DNA of 64,000 nt, taken from Mesorhizobium sp. NBSH29 (GTDB lineage: Bacteria; Pseudomonadota; Alphaproteobacteria; Rhizobiales; Rhizobiaceae). The position numbers and the translations under genes were made by a program. The number at the start of each line of letters is the position of its first letter. Position 1 is the first letter of the stretch. The DNA lies in contig NZ_CP045492.1 of NCBI RefSeq assembly GCF_015500055.1, positions 310,001-374,000 on the forward strand. The letters run 5' to 3'. Shown piece by piece: positions 27,920-37,867 of this stretch. Below the pieces are notes generated by a model. The model made no database searches. It was given only the letters and a program-made list of their open reading frames with translations, and was not told where the DNA came from.

Positions 27920-29926
27920 TCAGCTACGTCGGGTTTCGATCGGACAGGATGTCGCCGCATTATACATGGCGACAAAAGCCTCGGATACAGCCGACGTAAT
28001 CGTTGTGCCGTCTCTGACAAAGGAATACTTTATTGTAGCCCAACCATTGCCAGTTTGCCCTGTATGATAGAGCGGCAGAATGTAGGCATCGTATTCCACT
28101 CTCCAGATAAACCCTGTTATGGGTGTATCTCCACCAATGATGACCTTTTCTTCCTTGATTGCCTCCGGAACGAGGTTACCGTTCTCCCAATGATCGAGCG
28201 GCGTCCAAGTCAAAGTCAGTTCATCTCCTTCTGACAGATAGTCAGAGAGATCCGGCACCTGGACACGGACAGCGTGCTCAATCGACGGCTCGCTAGGATC
28301 ATAATCAAGCGACGTGCAGTTCAGCACATCCCATTCCCCAATGGGAACGGTATCTGGGAAAGCAGGTGCTTCGGGCACTACGATATTTGCGCTTACATCA
28401 ACTTCAGAAATCGGCGAACGCTGATGGTTCGGCGAGTCGCGGTGACTGATCTGGTAGTGAACCGGCAGAGCAGGATTATTGCCTTCTAGTTCAATAGCGC
28501 TCCAGGGTACCGATACCTCAATTTCGTCGCCCGGCAGATCGGTTGCCTTCACCACGTATTGCGCGCCAGAGAGACGTAACGTGCTCCAATAGAAATCGAT
28601 AATTTCGCCCTCGTTCAGCGGGGCATACAGGGGCAGTGTCAGCTTCGCGGCAAGCCCGTTGTCAGCGACTGTCAGCACGTTTTCCGTAGCGGAAACTTCA
28701 CCAAAAACTTTCGGGGCCACAAGGTTCGGATTTGTCGGATCTGGCCAGTCAGGAAGCTCGGGGCCAATTAAGGAAAAGTCTACAGCGACTTCAACATCAA
28801 GGGGGCCGAACTCCATTCCACCGCGTAGAACCTTGTAGCTGACGACAACGCTTACTTCCCCTGTGGCAGCGCCATATTCGGATTTGAGTACACCCACCGG
28901 AACCGCCACCGAAATCGGGAAACTGGGGGCAGAGCCAAGTTCCTCAGCACGGAGCACGGAGGTTCCCCAAGTGACTTCAAGTCGGTCCGATGGCTTCCAG
29001 TTGTCGAACTCTTCGATTTCCACTGTTGTGCCGGCATAGGCGTCCTCAAGATCGAGGAGACCGTCCTGTGCTAGGGGCACGACGGGATCCTTGAGATTTT
29101 CAGGCAGGTCGTCCAAGGCCACGATTACCTTGGTGTATGCTGAAAAACGGCTGCGATTGGTTGCCTTGTCGATCAATACATAAAGGCAATAGCAGCCGCC
29201 ATCGCCAGTAGCGCGCACAATATTGGCCGGAACAATCAAGTCTTGCGGGGTGCCAAGTTCGCCCACCGCAGCCGGTGGCAGTCCGGTCGGATCCTCGGGC
29301 AGAGGCTCGGCTCCCCACCAGACGGCAAACCTGTCGCCGGGTTTTTGCACCCCCGGATGTTCCGGGATGGTAACGACTACGCCATCAGGGTTGGCCACCA
29401 GATAATCATCGGTGATGGGCTCCGCCGGGAGCACGGGAGCGGGCGGCTCTGCATTTCCCCACGGAGGCGTGTAGTCGCAAACCATGGGTACCTCTCTGGA
29501 ATGGATGTCCTCATCGGTCCAAGCGGCGATTGTGTAGCGCAAGCGATAGGGTCCATCCGGCTGCAGACGGTCGGCAGGTACCTTCAACCGAAGTGGAAAC
29601 GCCTCCGGAGGTGCGGGACTTGTCACTTTCCGTTGGTCGACTCCAACAAATTTATTTTCTTCCCGACCGGTTCCTGTTGCCCATTCCAGGATAGCGGTCT
29701 CGTGAAAAGATGGAGGAACGTTGTCGAAGCCTGGCCACTTCTCGATGCTCACAAAGAGACCTTCGCCAGCCGCGATAACATCCTTGTTCAGAGTTCCATC
29801 CTGCGGGTCTATAATCGCTCCTGGATCGAAAACGGGATCTTCCAGTGCTTTTCCATGATTTCGCAAAGCCTTTTCCTTGCGGTATGCAACCCGCGTTTCG
29901 GCGGCAATTTGTTTTTTGTCGGTCAT
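27920..29926 (-). CDS. Large Ig-like-module protein of the RHS1 cluster, function unknown
   Basis: 668 residues, acidic, no signal peptide. After a charged N-terminus (MTDKKQIAAETRVAYRKEKA) it has about five beta-sandwich modules with the same step pattern as its neighbour: PGDRFAVWWGAEPLP, LIVPANIVRATGDGG, PSDRLEVTWGTSVLR, NEGEIIDFYWSTLRL, EGDELTLTWTPLDHW. Each module ends in a Y-x-(V/I) strand such as LPVHYQISHRD. AGGA lies eight bases before the ATG. It starts 33 bases after the RHS1 stop, too close for an independent immunity gene in between. The protein is not itself a plausible small immunity protein. Confidence 0.75.
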   Translation of the reverse strand: MTDKKQIAAETRVAYRKEKALRNHGKALEDPVFDPGAIIDPQDGTLNKDVIAAGEGLFVSIEKWPGFDNVPPSFHETAILEWATGTGREENKFVGVDQRKVTSPAPPEAFPLRLKVPADRLQPDGPYRLRYTIAAWTDEDIHSREVPMVCDYTPPWGNAEPPAPVLPAEPITDDYLVANPDGVVVTIPEHPGVQKPGDRFAVWWGAEPLPEDPTGLPPAAVGELGTPQDLIVPANIVRATGDGGCYCLYVLIDKATNRSRFSAYTKVIVALDDLPENLKDPVVPLAQDGLLDLEDAYAGTTVEIEEFDNWKPSDRLEVTWGTSVLRAEELGSAPSFPISVAVPVGVLKSEYGAATGEVSVVVSYKVLRGGMEFGPLDVEVAVDFSLIGPELPDWPDPTNPNLVAPKVFGEVSATENVLTVADNGLAAKLTLPLYAPLNEGEIIDFYWSTLRLSGAQYVVKATDLPGDEIEVSVPWSAIELEGNNPALPVHYQISHRDSPNHQRSPISEVDVSANIVVPEAPAFPDTVPIGEWDVLNCTSLDYDPSEPSIEHAVRVQVPDLSDYLSEGDELTLTWTPLDHWENGNLVPEAIKEEKVIIGGDTPITGFIWRVEYDAYILPLYHTGQTGNGWATIKYSFVRDGTTITSAVSEAFVAMYNAATSCPIETRRS

Positions 29927-31721
29927 TGTAATATTCCTGTTCTCTAATTCTGTTCTACGTCAGTTCTGGCGGATGATCTTGCCCGTGCGCATCACTGAAG
30001 GCCCAGCCCCGGTCTGGTTCGCAAGTTTGCGTTGGGAGGCCACCCATTTTACTGTCCGATCATTCGACCCGGATCTTGTTGCCTCTCGGGCGCCCTGGTC
30101 GGAGGATAGCGTTAGGGGAGCGTCCCTCTGTGGGGCGCTTTTTCGATGGCTGGAACTCGCTCTACCGCCCGCATTTCGCAACGGCGGCTGCGTTCGAGCA
30201 GAAGCATCGCCAACGGAAGTGGTGGGCACAGCTACCCGTTCGCTCTGGGCGGCGCGAGCGCCTCCCGGAAGGGATCGGTTCGGCAAGGAAATATTTTCGG
30301 AATACATTTCGCGTTCCTGCGCAGCGGTGAGCCAGGAGCTTTTCTTATGAACAACGGGCCTGCCAACTACTCCTGGCGATGTACCGCGTCCGATAATCGC
30401 ACCGCCAACTACCATCACGGCTCCCAGTGAAATCGCGATGCCGCCACCTATCTGAAGTGCGGTTCGAGCCCCACTGCCTTCTTCCAGCCGGCTAGCACCC
30501 ACCAGGGCCCCGATACCGCCCGCCACCATCACAAAGCCGAGCCAGGCAATCGGATTATGCCCGCTCGGATCCGTAAAATTTACAGGGTCACCCTCGCAGT
30601 AAGCGTAGGAATTGACGCCACCTTCGTCGAAGGGACTCCGATCGTCAGGCGTGTGGAACCGGGACAGAATGGGATTATAGGCCCGATATCCATTGCCAAG
30701 AAGTTGCCAGTCGGTTTTGTCTTCATGTACTTCGCCGTTATATCCAACGGGGTTCTCCTGCGGCCTTCCATCGCTTCCATTCGAGGAGTAACCACTGCGG
30801 TACCCGTAGGGCGTGTACGCGATACGCCGGTGGTGCCCTTGTCCAACTTCGCTGACAACGCTGTTCTTGGTATCCCCGGCGAGCAGCAGAAGTTCATCCG
30901 CCTCGCCCCGCATTTCTGCAACAATGTGGCCGGCAGCGCGCAGGAACGTCGAATTTTGACCCGCATGAATACGGTTGGAAAGCTCGCCCTCCCGATAAAA
31001 GCGATCATCTGGCCCGGAATTGGTTAAGCCCCCCGTCAGGATGTCGAGCGCGTCATACCGGTAGGTATTGATCGCATTGCCATCGCCACCCGATACGCGC
31101 TCCAGCCGCCCCAAAGCATCATAAGAGAGAGTGCGCTGACAGTCATCGGTAATAAGATTTCCGTCATTGTCGTAGGAAAGAAGGATCTCGGCTGGGTAAT
31201 CGGAAAGCGAGTTGGTGACCCGTGTAAGTTGTACCGGATCTTCATTCTCAAAATGGTAGGTGGCCCGGTTGGTTACATCCCCGGATGTGGTCCGCACTTC
31301 GCGGATATTGTTGAGAACATCGAACGAAAATAGCTGTCGCGAAATCTCCTTGCCGTAGGGATCAAGCGGAAGCTGACTTCCTTCACATTCGTAGATTTCA
31401 AGCCTGCCGCGCAAATCATAGCTAAAGCGTTCAGCTCGCAGCACGGCCCCTTTTTCAGACAGGGTGATGCTCGTCACCCGGTCCTTGGCATCATAGGTCA
31501 ATGACAGGTTCTGTTGGATACCGTCGAGGACGTAACTGCGAGATGTTTCGCGGTCCAAAGAATCATATTCAAAGGTTACCAGCGCGCTGCGCCCACCATC
31601 ATTAGTGGATATAGCCGCTACCCGTCCAAATGCGTCGTAGGAAAACGTGGTAACTGCCCTGTCGATTTGTACAGTTGTCAATTGTCCAGCCGGATCGTAA
31701 CTCCGGGTTTCAGCCTCGTTA

Positions 31722-31738
31722 GGCCGTGTGGACGAATT
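31722..31738 (+). repeat. Left terminal inverted repeat, IS copy 2
   Basis: GGCCGTGTGGACGAATT, identical to copy 1. Confidence 0.92.
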
Positions 31739-31816
31739 GACTCAGGTATAGCTTTTGGGGTTCCGCTGACCAATCCAGTCTGATTCATGGATTGTCGACT
31801 GATTTGGAGGTCGGCG

Positions 31817-32598
31817 ATGTCCACGAGGATGACGGAAACGGATTGGGCGAACACGCTGGAGGTTTTCCGCGCTTGCCTGCCACGGCGAGGCCGCAAGGCT
31901 GCGGACGACCGGCTTTTTCTGGAAGCCATGCACTTCTTCACGGTGGAGAATGTGCGCTGGCGTGCGCTGCCGGAACGCTTTGGCCACTGGAACTCAGTGT
32001 GGAAGCGCTTTGACCGGCTGAGCAAAGCCGGCGTGTTCGAAGCCTTCTTCGACACGTTGGCCGAGATGAGCGCATCGGCCCATCTGATCCAGATGTTCGA
32101 TTCCACCATTGTGCGCGCCCATGTCTCGGCAGCGGGCGCAAAGGGGGGCAGCAAGGCCAGGCGCTCGGCCGCTCGCGCGGCGGGTTCACAACGAAAATCC
32201 ACGCCAAGGCGGACAATTCGGGCGACATCATTGCGTTCGATCTGACCGGTGGCCAAGTTGCCGACACAACCCGCTTTGAGACCCTGCTCGACATAGGGCC
32301 GGACATCACCCCACGTGCCGCGCTGGGCGACAAAGGCTATTCCAGCAAGGCCAATCGTGCAGCCGCGCGGACACGCGGCATCGCCCCGGTGATCCCTCAC
32401 AAGGCCAACGAGAAAAACAGGCCAGCCTTCTTCGCCCAGACGCTCTACAAGGCGCGCGCCCGTATCGAACAAGGCTTCGGGCGGCTCAAGCGCTTCAAAC
32501 GCGTCGCCCTGCGATGCGAAAAGACAGCACGAAATTTCCGCTCAATCGTAAGCTTCGCAGCAGGCCTATGCTTGATCAAATTCGTCCACACGGCCTAA
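31817..32598 (+). CDS. IS5-family transposase, OrfA/OrfB joined by -1 frameshift, copy 2
   Basis: Same protein as in copy 1: OrfA 31817-32245, slippery A-AAG-GGG at 32140-32146, OrfB frame running to 32598. Catalytic Asp, Asp and Glu are retained (MFDSTIV, LGDKGYSS, RIEQGFGRLKRF). The stop codon is TAA here and TAG in copy 1, because only its first two bases come from the TA target duplication and the third is host sequence. The full open frames mean both copies may be active. Confidence 0.88.
32140..32146 (+). promoter_or_regulatory. Slippery heptamer for -1 translational frameshift, copy 2
   Basis: AAAGGGG in X-XXY-YYZ register, same place as in copy 1. Confidence 0.7.
32579..32595 (-). 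repeat. Right terminal inverted repeat, IS copy 2
   Basis: Exact reverse complement of the left repeat, followed by the duplicated TA. Confidence 0.92.
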
Positions 32599-35500
32599 AA
32601 ACATTCTTGAAAGAACACTCCCGGCCAAGAAGGCTGTAGTCGTAAGTTGCGGTAAACTCTTCTCCGCTTGGCTTGCGGGTTGTTTCGCTCCTCAACCGCC
32701 CGGTGCTGGAATAGGTACGGTTCAGTGCCTCACCCGCTTCGAGGCAACTCACCAGCCGCGCGTCTCGTGGATCGTACTCATAGTCTGCGGTGCTGTTGGG
32801 CGAACGTCGCTGCACCGGCTCATCGCCAAGATGAGGAACATATGAATATTCTATCGTCTGTCCGTTGGGAGTAGTTGTCGCTGCCGGCTGTACCATTCCC
32901 GGATCGTAGCGGAACTTTGTTTGCCGCCCGCCGGCAACGGACTGTACGAGGCGATCAAGCCCGTCAAAATCCTGCGTTCCAAGCACCACGCCGTTGACAT
33001 TGATTGAAACGGGTAGGTCCCTGGAGCTGTGTTGTGCGTACCAGCGGAGGATGGTCGATGCGTCCGGTAGAGTGGTCTGGCTCGGGCGATCAAAATCGTC
33101 ATATCGGTGAGATGTCTTGAGATCCCCCGGGTCGTATTCCTCTTGCATGCGACCTAAGCCGTCATAAAGCCGGCGGTGCATACCCAAGCTGCCACCATCT
33201 GTGTCGAAGCGCTCAGTTCGGATGGGATCTCCAAACAGATTCATTGACGTCTCGGTCACAGCCGCTTTCTGCCCATCAACTCCTTCTCGCCACTGCCGGC
33301 TTACCGGCCCCGCCAACCCGCCAGCGCCTATGGGGTCCAGTTCTTCACACTCACTCACCTTGTTTGGGTGCGTGGTTTTGTTTTTTGTGCCCCAGTTGTC
33401 GTATTGGTGAGTTGAAGTAAGCAGCAGATCCTCGCCGCCGATCCAGTCGACTACTGTTTCTGCGACCAAATAGCCAAGGTCGTCATAGGTCGCCAGGTAG
33501 GTCTGACGGAACGGTGGATTTATGGGCGTATTGTCTGGGTCCTGTCTTTCTTCCAGAACGGGTCTGTTCAGTCCGTCAAGGAAGGTGCGCGTAGCTACGC
33601 CCTTTACGTCAGTCATCACCTGTTCGGCCTGGCCGTTGAGACGCTGTGCGTGGAAGTTGATGCCAAGGGCCATCTGGGTTGCGGCAAGAGCGTCATCAAT
33701 TGCGGCTACGGCGATGGGTTGGGCTTGCCTGAGATCAGCAATCCGCTTTTTCTGGCGCGTGAGCATATCGCGCTTTGCAAGCAGCATTTCATCTTGGGCT
33801 AGATGGTGGCGCCTGCGCTCTACAGCTTCGGAAGTATTGGCGATGAGTGCATATTGATAGGTACGCGTGGCTTCATAATCGGTGCCAGGCGCGACGGTCT
33901 CGCTGGTGACACGCTGGAGTTCGTCATAGGCATAGCGGATACGAACCTGGTTGACGTCCTCCACAAGAAGGGGTTGACCGTTGAGAAGTGAGCTCTGCTG
34001 GGTGATCGATTTCTGCACACCGTCAAATCCGGTGATTACTTCCAGAGTCTGGAGAACTGTTTCGCCGGAGAGCAAAGGACTGTTGAGCTTGGTATAAACA
34101 TAGTTAGTCCTAGTCGTCTTGTCTTTCAGCGCCTGGCTCTCGGACTTGAGACGCGCAAGTTTGAATGGGTCTGTGGGGTCGTCGTAGTAGGCGCTTTCAC
34201 TGCGCTGTAATTCGGTTTGTGTGCTGGCTTCCACGCGCAGCAATGTCTCGCTTACAGGCAACAGGAAGGGGCGCGCGTGCTCACCCGGGAGCGGCGTGAA
34301 TTGCCCATAACGGACGTGTGTACGTAAAGTCGGCGCACCGCCAACTTCTGCGCTCTCATCGGGGTGTACCGTAGAGGAACGCAGGCTTCGCACAAAGCCA
34401 TCGGGGTCCGGCGGACAATCCTGTCCCTCGCCCTGCACGGGATAATAGTCACGTTCTTCGCTGGTTCCGTTGGCATTTTTCTGGATCAGGAGATTGCCGT
34501 GAACATCATAGGTGGTCTCGACGATTTCAGCGCGCAGCCGTGTCGGTTCGTCAGTGAGCTCCCATATGGTCTCAGTCTTCGCTGGCAATTGGCACTGGGG
34601 AGGTTGCTGGTCGAAAGGACGCGCGATGTTTTCGGGGAGGTCAGCATAATAGGTGGTTTTCACGCGCTTGACGCAATTGCCTTGCGTGGTGACCTCCTCG
34701 TTCAACAGATGGAACCTGTTAAATGTGCGTTCTGTCTTGCGCTTCATCTCGCCACCGCCCCACACCTGGGCGGTAGAGCTATACGCGTAGCCCCGCGTCA
34801 CCTTGTAAAGGTTGTCGAGGCCGTCATCGCTCCAGCCGATGGCAGCACCGTGGCCGAGGAAATTGTGATCGCTGTAGCTGTAGCGCGTTTCGATAGGAGG
34901 CTGGCCGAAACCGGGCTCGAGACGATGTAAGGACACGCGCGGCAGAGGCTCCCGTCCGGAACCCACGGGAAACGGATGGCCGCCATCCTCGTAAAGAACA
35001 GTTTCTCGGCCACCGACGGGCGTAAATATCTCGTTGATGCAGGAAAGGCCGCCTGTCTCGACATAATCGAAGCGCCAGGAAGCCCGCTCATCTGTTGGGA
35101 GGACGATCTCGCTGACGCGGCTCAATGCATCGAGTCGTAAAGTGTAGCGGGAAACGGGCATTCCCCCTTCGCCTCTGTTGGGCCACAACAGCAACTCCAG
35201 CCACTGACCAGAAACATCACGTTCAAAACGCAGTATCTCGCCCTGCTCATCACGGATGCTTTCCAGTCGAACACTATCGGCGAAAGGCAGATACGACAGC
35301 TTGAGCGTATGGCCTGACGGAGCGGCAATCTCCACAGGGCGGGCTATTCCACCCCCGCCTGTGATCAGCGTCTCCATCACCCCGGAATGCTGGATGATGC
35401 GGTAAATCCCACCACCATCGTCAAAAAAGCGGAAACTCTTCAGTTTGCGTTCGGCGATTGCAGGCTCGAGACCATTGCCGGTAACCTTGAAGGTCTCGCC

Positions 35501-35818
35501 ATCTCCGAGAGACAGCATACGGGTCTGTGGATTATACTGGGATAGCCCGAGGCCAAACCCCAGCCCAAACCCCGCATCAACCCCGTTGAGCGGATTAAAG
35601 GACAACGAAAGCGGGAGCGAGGGGCCGGCGAGTTCGTTGGCCGACAGTTCGGGGAGAAGAAGTTGCACCGTATACTGACCGGTGCGTGGGTCGACACCTT
35701 GCTGAACAAAACTCAAGAAATTAAATGCATTCGAATGAACAGATCTATGAGAAATCATGGCAATACTTCCCCGTGAGCAGGCCTCGCCCGCTTCATAATT
35801 ACAACTAAGAATTTGACG

Positions 35819-36874
35819 TTAATAATAAGGGGTAGTCGAAGAATTACTAATTTTAACACATGATAACGCACGAGTCATCTCAGATCCCACTCTGTGGAAG
35901 TAATCGACAAGCTTGAGACCCTTCGCTCCACTAACGATTTGCCCCTTTGGTGTTGCAATGACATCCAATAGCTTCACCACATCGAATGTTGTTGCCTTCC
36001 GCGTTGTCTGTAGTTCAATCCAGAAGTCACCATTTTTTTTCTGACACAGATCATCATCCGTCAGCAGAATTTTTGTTGCCGAAGGTACGCCCAGCATTTC
36101 CATGCTATCTGCTGTATTTCCCGAGCAGGGTGCAATCTCGTCTTGCCTCATTTTCACTTCCGACAAGAAGTAAGTCCATATTCCGCCCGTTTGGTCGTCT
36201 GGAACATTAAGCGCACACGGTTGCCCCGTATCATGTTGACGAAAAGATATGGACGAAGATGATTCACTACCACCTACAAATAGATAGCCACAGGCATAAT
36301 TTGTTATACCATTTTCATCGCCTTTGTGTTTTCGCCCAATCATTACCGCATTGTAAGAACATGATATTCTATGGTCAATTTCTATTAGACCACTGGACCA
36401 CCCGTTAATTACATCGACAGATGCCGCCCCAACTACCTGCGCGCATCGATATTGCATGTGGCTATTCTCATCACCACCACGTTTGGTGCCAGTCATCACA
36501 CTTCTGTCGGGGCAAATATATGAATGGTTGCATTCACGGGCACTCGGATATTCACATCCATCTGTGTCTTCTTCCGAGTTCCACAATGGTGACCAACCGA
36601 GATCAACAAGACCAGCTTTTTCACCATTCACCATCACATCGCCGCAGGTTATGATCGTTTTCCCATCGTGTTCGTCTCCGTCATGACGTCGACCGACCAT
36701 GACTTTCGAGTTCGGACAGATATATGTGCCGTCCTTTTGCTCCGAAAACGCGGGCCCTGGCAGCCGATTTGTTGTCGAAGCAATGGGCTTTTCGGATGCC
36801 GAGGCAATGTGAACAGGAAACATGATAGATGCTGCAATAAATGAAATTGCGGCAATAAATTTGTATTTTTTCAT
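35819..36874 (-). CDS. Exported protein with three Cys-GRxHxGDEN-Cys repeats, function unknown
   Basis: 351 residues; signal peptide MKKYKFIAAISFIAAS...VHIASAS. Three copies of a short motif follow at residues 53-77, 121-144 and 172-195: C-P/S-x2-x-V-M-x-G-(R/T)-(R/K)-(H/G)-x-G-D-E-x...C, for example VMIGRKHKGDENG. Each is followed by a linker with a conserved Trp (GWS). Paired Cys in every repeat suggest a disulfide-closed extracytoplasmic unit, and the H-x-G-D-E-N core could bind a metal or a glycan; both are guesses. The C-terminal 150 residues are unrelated to the repeats. ATG 36874 uses AGGA overlapping the upstream stop. It lies 60 bases upstream of RHS1, same strand. Codon use is AT-rich compared with flanks. 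Confidence 0.75.
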   Translation of the reverse strand: MKKYKFIAAISFIAASIMFPVHIASASEKPIASTTNRLPGPAFSEQKDGTYICPNSKVMVGRRHDGDEHDGKTIITCGDVMVNGEKAGLVDLGWSPLWNSEEDTDGCEYPSARECNHSYICPDRSVMTGTKRGGDENSHMQYRCAQVVGAASVDVINGWSSGLIEIDHRISCSYNAVMIGRKHKGDENGITNYACGYLFVGGSESSSSISFRQHDTGQPCALNVPDDQTGGIWTYFLSEVKMRQDEIAPCSGNTADSMEMLGVPSATKILLTDDDLCQKKNGDFWIELQTTRKATTFDVVKLLDVIATPKGQIVSGAKGLKLVDYFHRVGSEMTRALSCVKISNSSTTPYY

Positions 36875-36884
36875 TAATTCAATC

Positions 36885-37652
36885 CTAGTAAACATCTGCG
36901 CACCTATACTCTGTTTCTCCATTATGATTTCCTTTATGATTGCGACCAACCATTACAGAGTTTGGTTTGCAAATAACATCGTGGCCTTCATGCTCTTTAA
37001 TAGGGAATGTCCAGTTTGCATGAGGAACGATTTGCATTGGGTATCCAAATTCGTCGATGATTTGACTGCATCGATATTCCGTGTGACCATTCTCATCCGC
37101 TGATGGCGATCCTTCCCATTCTTTATTTGCAATTCTCCGCCTGCCAGTTATCACTTCATTTGCAGGGCACATGAATTTGCTATCCGTTTCACTTTGTGAA
37201 TCGCTCCATTCATGGTTTAATACTTTTGCAACCTTTCCGAATTGAATGACTTGGCCGCACATATGCCAGGTCCAACTGTTTTCATCTCCCTTATGCGACC
37301 TACCGACCCAAACCATATTTGTGCCTTGGCACAAACGCTCATCTTCCCGCGACTCAATGTATTTGGGATCCCAGTCGGCGTTCTTTTTTACCTCAGCTCT
37401 GGCATGGGGCGAATTTTCTTGTTGAACCTTATTTGGATCCATCTTCAATGGATGTGTATCATCGTCCGCCAATAATTCAGCGTACGCAGTATTATCCGAT
37501 AGAGATTCTAATTTATTTTCTGCAGAATATGCTTCTACTGCTGGTATAAATGCAGACAGGAACATAAAGCTACCGACAATCCTCTGCTTCGGAGAGAAGC
37601 TTGCTCTTGGCAAAAGTATGTTCAGTTTTATTTGTGATTTCCTAAAACGCAT
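36885..37652 (-). CDS. Exported protein with Cys-GRxHxGDEN-Cys repeats, function unknown
   Basis: 255 residues; basic N-terminus, then a hydrophobic signal segment (IVGSFMFLSAFIPAVEAYSA). After an acidic linker it carries three repeats of the same kind as its neighbour: C108-C132 (VWVGRSHKGDEN), C162-C195 (an enlarged copy, VITGRRR...ADENGHTEYRC) and C228-C251 (VMVGRNHKGNHNGETEYRC), separated by Trp-containing linkers (NHEWS, HANWT). ATG 37652 follows AAGGAGAA. First gene of the leftward cluster. I vaguely associate this motif with proteins annotated halovibrin in pseudomonads but cannot verify that; treat as unassigned. Confidence 0.75.
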   Translation of the reverse strand: MRFRKSQIKLNILLPRASFSPKQRIVGSFMFLSAFIPAVEAYSAENKLESLSDNTAYAELLADDDTHPLKMDPNKVQQENSPHARAEVKKNADWDPKYIESREDERLCQGTNMVWVGRSHKGDENSWTWHMCGQVIQFGKVAKVLNHEWSDSQSETDSKFMCPANEVITGRRRIANKEWEGSPSADENGHTEYRCSQIIDEFGYPMQIVPHANWTFPIKEHEGHDVICKPNSVMVGRNHKGNHNGETEYRCADVY

Positions 37653-37867
37653 CAGGGGTTCTCCTTGAGAAGGACTTAGAAGGCACAGCACTTCGCTTTT
37701 CAATTTCAAGCATTGCACGAACTTGTTTCATACGCAAGTCTAAGTTGCAGAATTTTTCTGTCACAATTATCAGTTGCATTTTGTCGTCTATTCGGCCTAT
37801 GGTCAAGTTCAGAGGCGCTCCTCAACAGAAGCGCCACGCATTCACGACCTACCCAACGAGTAGAAGC
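37653..37867. other. Divergent spacer between the two RHS clusters
   Basis: 215 bases separating the first leftward and first rightward gene; the promoters of both clusters should lie here. No strong sigma-70 -35/-10 pair and no clear operator stands out. A frame runs through it in front of the rightward gene, so a start as far up as 37799 or 37745 for that gene is not excluded. Confidence 0.5.

Larger units (their letters stand above)
31722..32595 (+). mobile_element. IS5-family element (IS427-like), copy 2, 874 bp
   Basis: Same 17-base perfect terminal repeats, same length and, as far as reading shows, same sequence as copy 1, 8265 bases downstream. Flanked by TA on both sides. Here the element lies antisense to the host RHS1 gene. 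Identity of the copies implies a recent transposition event within this genome. Confidence 0.93.
29960..35758 (-). pseudogene. RHS/YD-repeat protein gene (RHS1) interrupted by an IS
   Basis: Split at 31721/32596 by IS copy 2. The 5' part (start 35758, GGGGAAG upstream) encodes about 1054 residues opening HSNAFNFLSFVQQGVDPRTG, then beta-propeller-like and YD repeats. The 3' part carries more YD repeats and the RHS core end YRAYNPILSRFHTPDD...YAYCEGDPVNFTDPSGH, then a C-terminal tail of about 205 residues with two hydrophobic stretches and a Ser/Arg-rich end. Removing the IS plus one TA restores a single frame (reading ...KNVFNEAETRSYDPAG across the join) of 1640 residues that aligns with intact RHS2 through the junction. 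RHS proteins form shells around a C-terminal toxin tip; this tip matches nothing I know. Confidence 0.9.

Noticed and set aside
23457-32595. Composite transposon made of the two IS copies and the genes between them
   Set aside because: Each copy has its own TA duplication and each interrupted gene is restored by removing one copy, so they are two independent insertions into resident genes.
35819-37652. Naming the Cys-repeat proteins halovibrin
   Set aside because: Only a vague recollection of similar annotation; no enzymatic motif can be shown from sequence.
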